Shown: positions 6,226-7,804 of the stretch, piece after piece
Layout: each line of letters begins with the position of its first letter
Position numbering within the stretch: position 1 is the first letter of the stretch
Origin: Pseudomonadota bacterium
GTDB taxonomy: Bacteria > Pseudomonadota > Gammaproteobacteria > Xanthomonadales > Xanthomonadaceae
Assembly (NCBI GenBank): GCA_023423605.1
Contig: JAFAFF010000145.1
Span: 1-7,804 of the forward strand
Length of the DNA: 7,804 nt
Reading direction: 5' to 3'
Position numbers and translations under genes: made by a program
The notes under the pieces: model-generated
The model's input: only the letters and a program-made list of their open reading frames with translations
Told to the model about the DNA's origin: nothing
The model's database searches: none

Positions 6226-6561
6226 CTACCACGATGCGTACCTAGCTTGGCGAAGCAGGCCACGGCGCCGGAACCACCATTCCAGCGGCAGCGTCACCAG
6301 CGGCGGGATGGCGGCCAGCACCGCCAGCAGCGCGGCCCACCACGGCCAGCGCAGGCGCACCGCCGCAATCACCGAAACAATCAGGTAGACGATGAAGGCC
6401 ACGCCGTGCAGGCGCCCGAACAGCCACACCAGCGCATCGTTGCCCACGGGCCCGTACTTGAGCCACATGCCGGTGAGCAGGCCGGCCCACGTCAGGGCTT
6501 CGAAGAAGGCGGCCCATGCGAAGGCACGGCCCCAGGCATCAAGGGCAGGAAGGGGTTTCAA
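6226..6561 (-). CDS. DUF3817-type small integral membrane protein
   Basis: This 111-residue protein of unknown function looks like the DUF3817 family. It has three hydrophobic segments at about 15-35, 44-70 and 75-97. The family-like pattern includes an early FFEALTWAGLLTGMWLKYG stretch, a Gly-Arg-Leu-His-Gly motif (49-53) at the start of the second segment, and a third segment ending LPLEWWFRRR. The C-terminal tail is basic and probably cytoplasmic. The start is not obvious: the frame is open to 6654, but there is no ATG between the REP-flanked region and the first membrane segment. A TTG at 6559-6561 has GGAGA 6 bases upstream, giving a protein that begins MKPLPALDAWG. It lies 116 bases upstream of moaA on the same strand and might be co-transcribed. 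No molybdenum role can be inferred from sequence. Confidence 0.8.
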   Translation of the reverse strand: MKPLPALDAWGRAFAWAAFFEALTWAGLLTGMWLKYGPVGNDALVWLFGRLHGVAFIVYLIVSVIAAVRLRWPWWAALLAVLAAIPPLVTLPLEWWFRRRGLLRQARYASW

Positions 6562-6567
6562 GCGGCA

Positions 6568-6572
6568 TCTCC
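6568..6572 (-). promoter_or_regulatory. Ribosome-binding site GGAGA supporting a TTG start
   Basis: The minus strand reads GGAGA, then TGCCGC, then TTG. The spacing of 6 bases suits initiation at the TTG of the DUF3817 gene. The ATG overlapping the end of this motif is out of frame. Confidence 0.55.
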
Positions 6573-6591
6573 GGACGACACGAAAACGCCA

Positions 6592-6597
6592 ATGATA
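6592..6597 (-). promoter_or_regulatory. Possible -10 element for the DUF3817 gene
   Basis: The minus strand carries TATCAT here, about 30 bases before the TTG start, which would leave a short 5' leader. No convincing -35 hexamer sits 16-18 bases upstream; GGCGTT is the best match there. Promoters in high-GC gammaproteobacteria are often weak matches, so this is only a candidate. It could drive the DUF3817 gene and possibly the molybdenum operon behind it. Confidence 0.22.
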
Positions 6598-6643
6598 CGC
6601 ATCCGCGTGATGTAACGCCGCCTTGCCGCGCAGCCGGGCAGAA

Positions 6644-6662
6644 GCATGCATCACGTAGAGCC
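6644..6662. repeat. Direct repeat copy 1 (19 bases)
   Basis: GCATGCATCACGTAGAGCC occurs here and again, without mismatch, at 6719-6737, with a period of 75 bases. Its last eight bases are the left end of a GTAG palindrome. The other eleven are unrelated flank, so the duplication includes more than the palindrome itself. Confidence 0.9.
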
Positions 6663-6677
6663 GGGCTCTCCCCGGCT
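6655..6677 (+). repeat. GTAG-type REP palindrome (SMAG-like), copy 1
   Basis: GTAG at 6655-6658 is followed by a perfect 7-base stem, AGCCGGG (6659-6665) with CCCGGCT (6671-6677), around a CTCTC loop. This is the architecture of the GTAG REP family abundant in Stenotrophomonas maltophilia, which is dispersed by RAYT-type transposases. It forms an inverted pair with the copy at 6693-6715. Confidence 0.8.
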
Positions 6678-6692
6678 GAAGCCTTAACGCGC

Positions 6693-6715
6693 AGCGGGGC
6701 AGAGCCCCGCTCTAC
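6693..6715 (-). repeat. GTAG-type REP palindrome (SMAG-like), copy 2, inverted
   Basis: Read on the minus strand this is GTAG followed by AGCGGGG, a CTCTG loop and CCCCGCT, a perfect 7-base stem. It faces copy 1 across 15 bases, the common inverted-dimer arrangement of REP elements. The transcript could form a double hairpin between the kinase gene and the DUF3817 gene. There is no T-tract on either side, so it does not look like a standard intrinsic terminator. Confidence 0.8.
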
Positions 6716-6718
6716 CCG

Positions 6719-6737
6719 GCATGCATCACGTAGAGCC
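6719..6737. repeat. Direct repeat copy 2 (19 bases)
   Basis: This is an exact second copy of GCATGCATCACGTAGAGCC, leading into the shortened palindrome at 6730-6746 just past the kinase gene's 3' end. Confidence 0.9.
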
Positions 6738-6746
6738 CCGCTCTAC
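6730..6746. repeat. Shortened GTAG palindrome over the kinase stop codon
   Basis: GTAGAGC, CCC, GCTCTAC form a perfect 7-base palindrome with a 3-base centre. Its left part matches the left end of copy 1 and its right part the right end of copy 2, as if the middle of an inverted pair had been deleted. The kinase stop codon (TAG, 6743-6745) lies in its right arm. Confidence 0.75.
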
Positions 6747-7804
6747 TGGATCGCATGGCTGACTGCGCGCAGCAGTTCGGAGAGATTGAAGGGCTTGGGC
6801 AGCAGGCCCATGCCCGGTCCCAGGAACTCGTTGCGCACTGCCGCGCGCTCGGTATAGCCGGTGATGAACAGCACCGGCAGGCGTGGTCGCAGTTCGCGCG
6901 CGGCGTCGGCCAGCTCACGGCCGTTCATGCCGGGCAGCCCGACATCGGACAGCAACAGCGCGATGCCATGGTCATCGCGGAGTTCGCGCAGCGCCTGCCG
7001 CGCATCGGCAGCGGCCACCACTTCGTACCCGGCCTCGAACAGCATTTCCTGCACCATCTGCCGCACCGAATCGGTGTCGTCCACCAGCAGGATCCGTTCA
7101 TGGCGCCCGGCCGGGGCCGCATCCTGGTCGCGCGCGGCTTCAATGGCTTCCGGATCGCCGGTGGGCAGCAGGAGTTCGACCTCCGTGCCGGTGCCGGGCT
7201 CGCTGGTGATGCGCGCCACGCCGCCACTCTGGCGCGCGAAGCCATAGGTCATCGACAGCCCCAGTCCGGTGCCCTCCCCTTGTGGCTTGGTGGTGAAGAA
7301 CGGTTCGAACACCTTCTTCAGCAGGTGCGATTCAATGCCGCTGCCGTTGTCGATCACCTTCACGCTGACGTACTGGCCGGCGGCCAGCGTGTAGTCGCCC
7401 TCCACCCGGGTGCGCTCGCAACGTATGCGGATCAGGCCCTGGCCACCCAGCGCGTCGCGCGCATTGATGACAAGGTTGAGCACCACGTTCTCGAACTGGT
7501 TCGGGTCGGCCAGCGCCACCAGCCGTTCGTCCTCGAGCTGGAACTCCAGCTCGATGTTTTCGCCGATGGTCCGCCGCAGCATGTCTTCCAGCGAAAGCAC
7601 GCAGGCGGTGACGTCGAACGGCCGCGGATCCAGCGGTTGCTTGCGGGCGAACGCCAGCATGCGCTGGGTGAGTGCCGCCGCGCGCGTTGCCGAACCGGAA
7701 GCGGCGTCGGCGTAGTGTTTCACCCGGTCCAGGCGCCCGCTGCCGGCGGACAGCTCTATCATGTCCAGGCCGGAGATGATGGTGGTCAGCAGGTTGTTGA
7801 AATC
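6743..7804 (-). CDS. Hybrid sensor histidine kinase with C-terminal receiver domain (partial)
   Basis: Only the C-terminal 353 residues are in the window, and the gene runs off the right edge. The fragment begins DFNNLLTTIISGLD, the H-box of the HDFNNLL type; the phospho-accepting histidine should be the codon just outside. An HATPase domain follows: N-box NQFENVVLNLVINARDA at 102-118, VIDNGSGI at 150-157, FEPFFTTK at 166-173 and GEGTGLGLSMTYGFA at 176-190. After a linker, residues about 236-353 form a receiver: acidic Asp242-Asp243, phospho-acceptor Asp287 (LLLSDVGLPG), Thr315 and Lys337 (LPKPF). The attached receiver suggests a phosphorelay or internal phosphate sink. The sensor domain is not visible, so the signal is unknown. 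The last codons (SHAIQ, TAG) run into a REP palindrome. The 181-base gap makes co-regulation with the molybdenum genes uncertain. Confidence 0.94.
   Translation of the reverse strand, partial: DFNNLLTTIISGLDMIELSAGSGRLDRVKHYADAASGSATRAAALTQRMLAFARKQPLDPRPFDVTACVLSLEDMLRRTIGENIELEFQLEDERLVALADPNQFENVVLNLVINARDALGGQGLIRIRCERTRVEGDYTLAAGQYVSVKVIDNGSGIESHLLKKVFEPFFTTKPQGEGTGLGLSMTYGFARQSGGVARITSEPGTGTEVELLLPTGDPEAIEAARDQDAAPAGRHERILLVDDTDSVRQMVQEMLFEAGYEVVAAADARQALRELRDDHGIALLLSDVGLPGMNGRELADAARELRPRLPVLFITGYTERAAVRNEFLGPGMGLLPKPFNLSELLRAVSHAIQ

Noticed and set aside
6562..6654. N-terminal extension of the DUF3817 protein to an ATG at 6654
   Set aside because: It would add a 31-residue charged tail reading to the edge of the REP pair, has no clear ribosome-binding sequence, and is not expected for this family.
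6655..6715. Intrinsic terminator after the kinase gene
   Set aside because: Stable stems are present but no run of T follows on either strand; a role in 3'-end stability is possible but a standard terminator is not supported.
6644..6746. CRISPR-like repetition
   Set aside because: Only two 19-base direct repeats with palindromic REP ends between them; no regular spacers and no cas genes.

Overview
The window is GC-rich, with dense coding and no gene-free stretch above 300 bases. Every gene I can support is on the minus strand. The short palindromes at 6655-6746 carry a GTAG/CTAC tetranucleotide at the end of a GC-rich stem. They match the GTAG-type REP family (SMAG repeats) known from Stenotrophomonas maltophilia and relatives. 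Together with the protein flavour this suggests a Stenotrophomonas-like Xanthomonadaceae; the genus assignment is inference.

Layout, read in the direction of transcription (right to left): (1) 7804-6743, the C-terminal 353 residues of a hybrid histidine kinase with a receiver domain, cut by the window edge just after its phospho-histidine. (2) 6742-6562, a 181-base gap holding a putative promoter, an inverted pair of REP palindromes, and a third shortened palindrome that contains the kinase stop codon. (3) 6561-6226, a small DUF3817-type membrane protein, probably with a TTG start. (4) 6225-6110, a 116-base leader rich in inverted repeats. (5) 6109-3, a compact molybdenum operon in the order moaA, moaC-mogA fusion, moeA, moaD, moaE, modA, modB, modC.

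The operon covers most of the route from GTP and molybdate to molybdenum cofactor. MoaA and the MoaC domain make cyclic pyranopterin monophosphate. MoaD and MoaE form molybdopterin synthase, which adds the dithiolene sulfurs. The MogA-like half of the fusion adenylylates molybdopterin. MoeA inserts molybdenum. ModA, ModB and ModC import molybdate. MoeB (MoaD activation), MobA (nucleotide attachment) and ModE (the molybdate regulator) are absent here and must lie elsewhere if present.

Adjacent operon genes overlap by 4 or 11 bases, or at most 2-3 bases separate them, so translational coupling is likely along 6.1 kb. Points worth a second look: at the 3' ends of moaA and moaD, the codons for the essential terminal Gly-Gly also form the Shine-Dalgarno sequence of the next gene; MoaE ends with a CxxCH motif; ModC lacks the usual C-terminal molybdate-binding domain; and a shortened REP copy sits over the kinase stop codon. 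I see no mobile element, CRISPR array or wholly unknown system.
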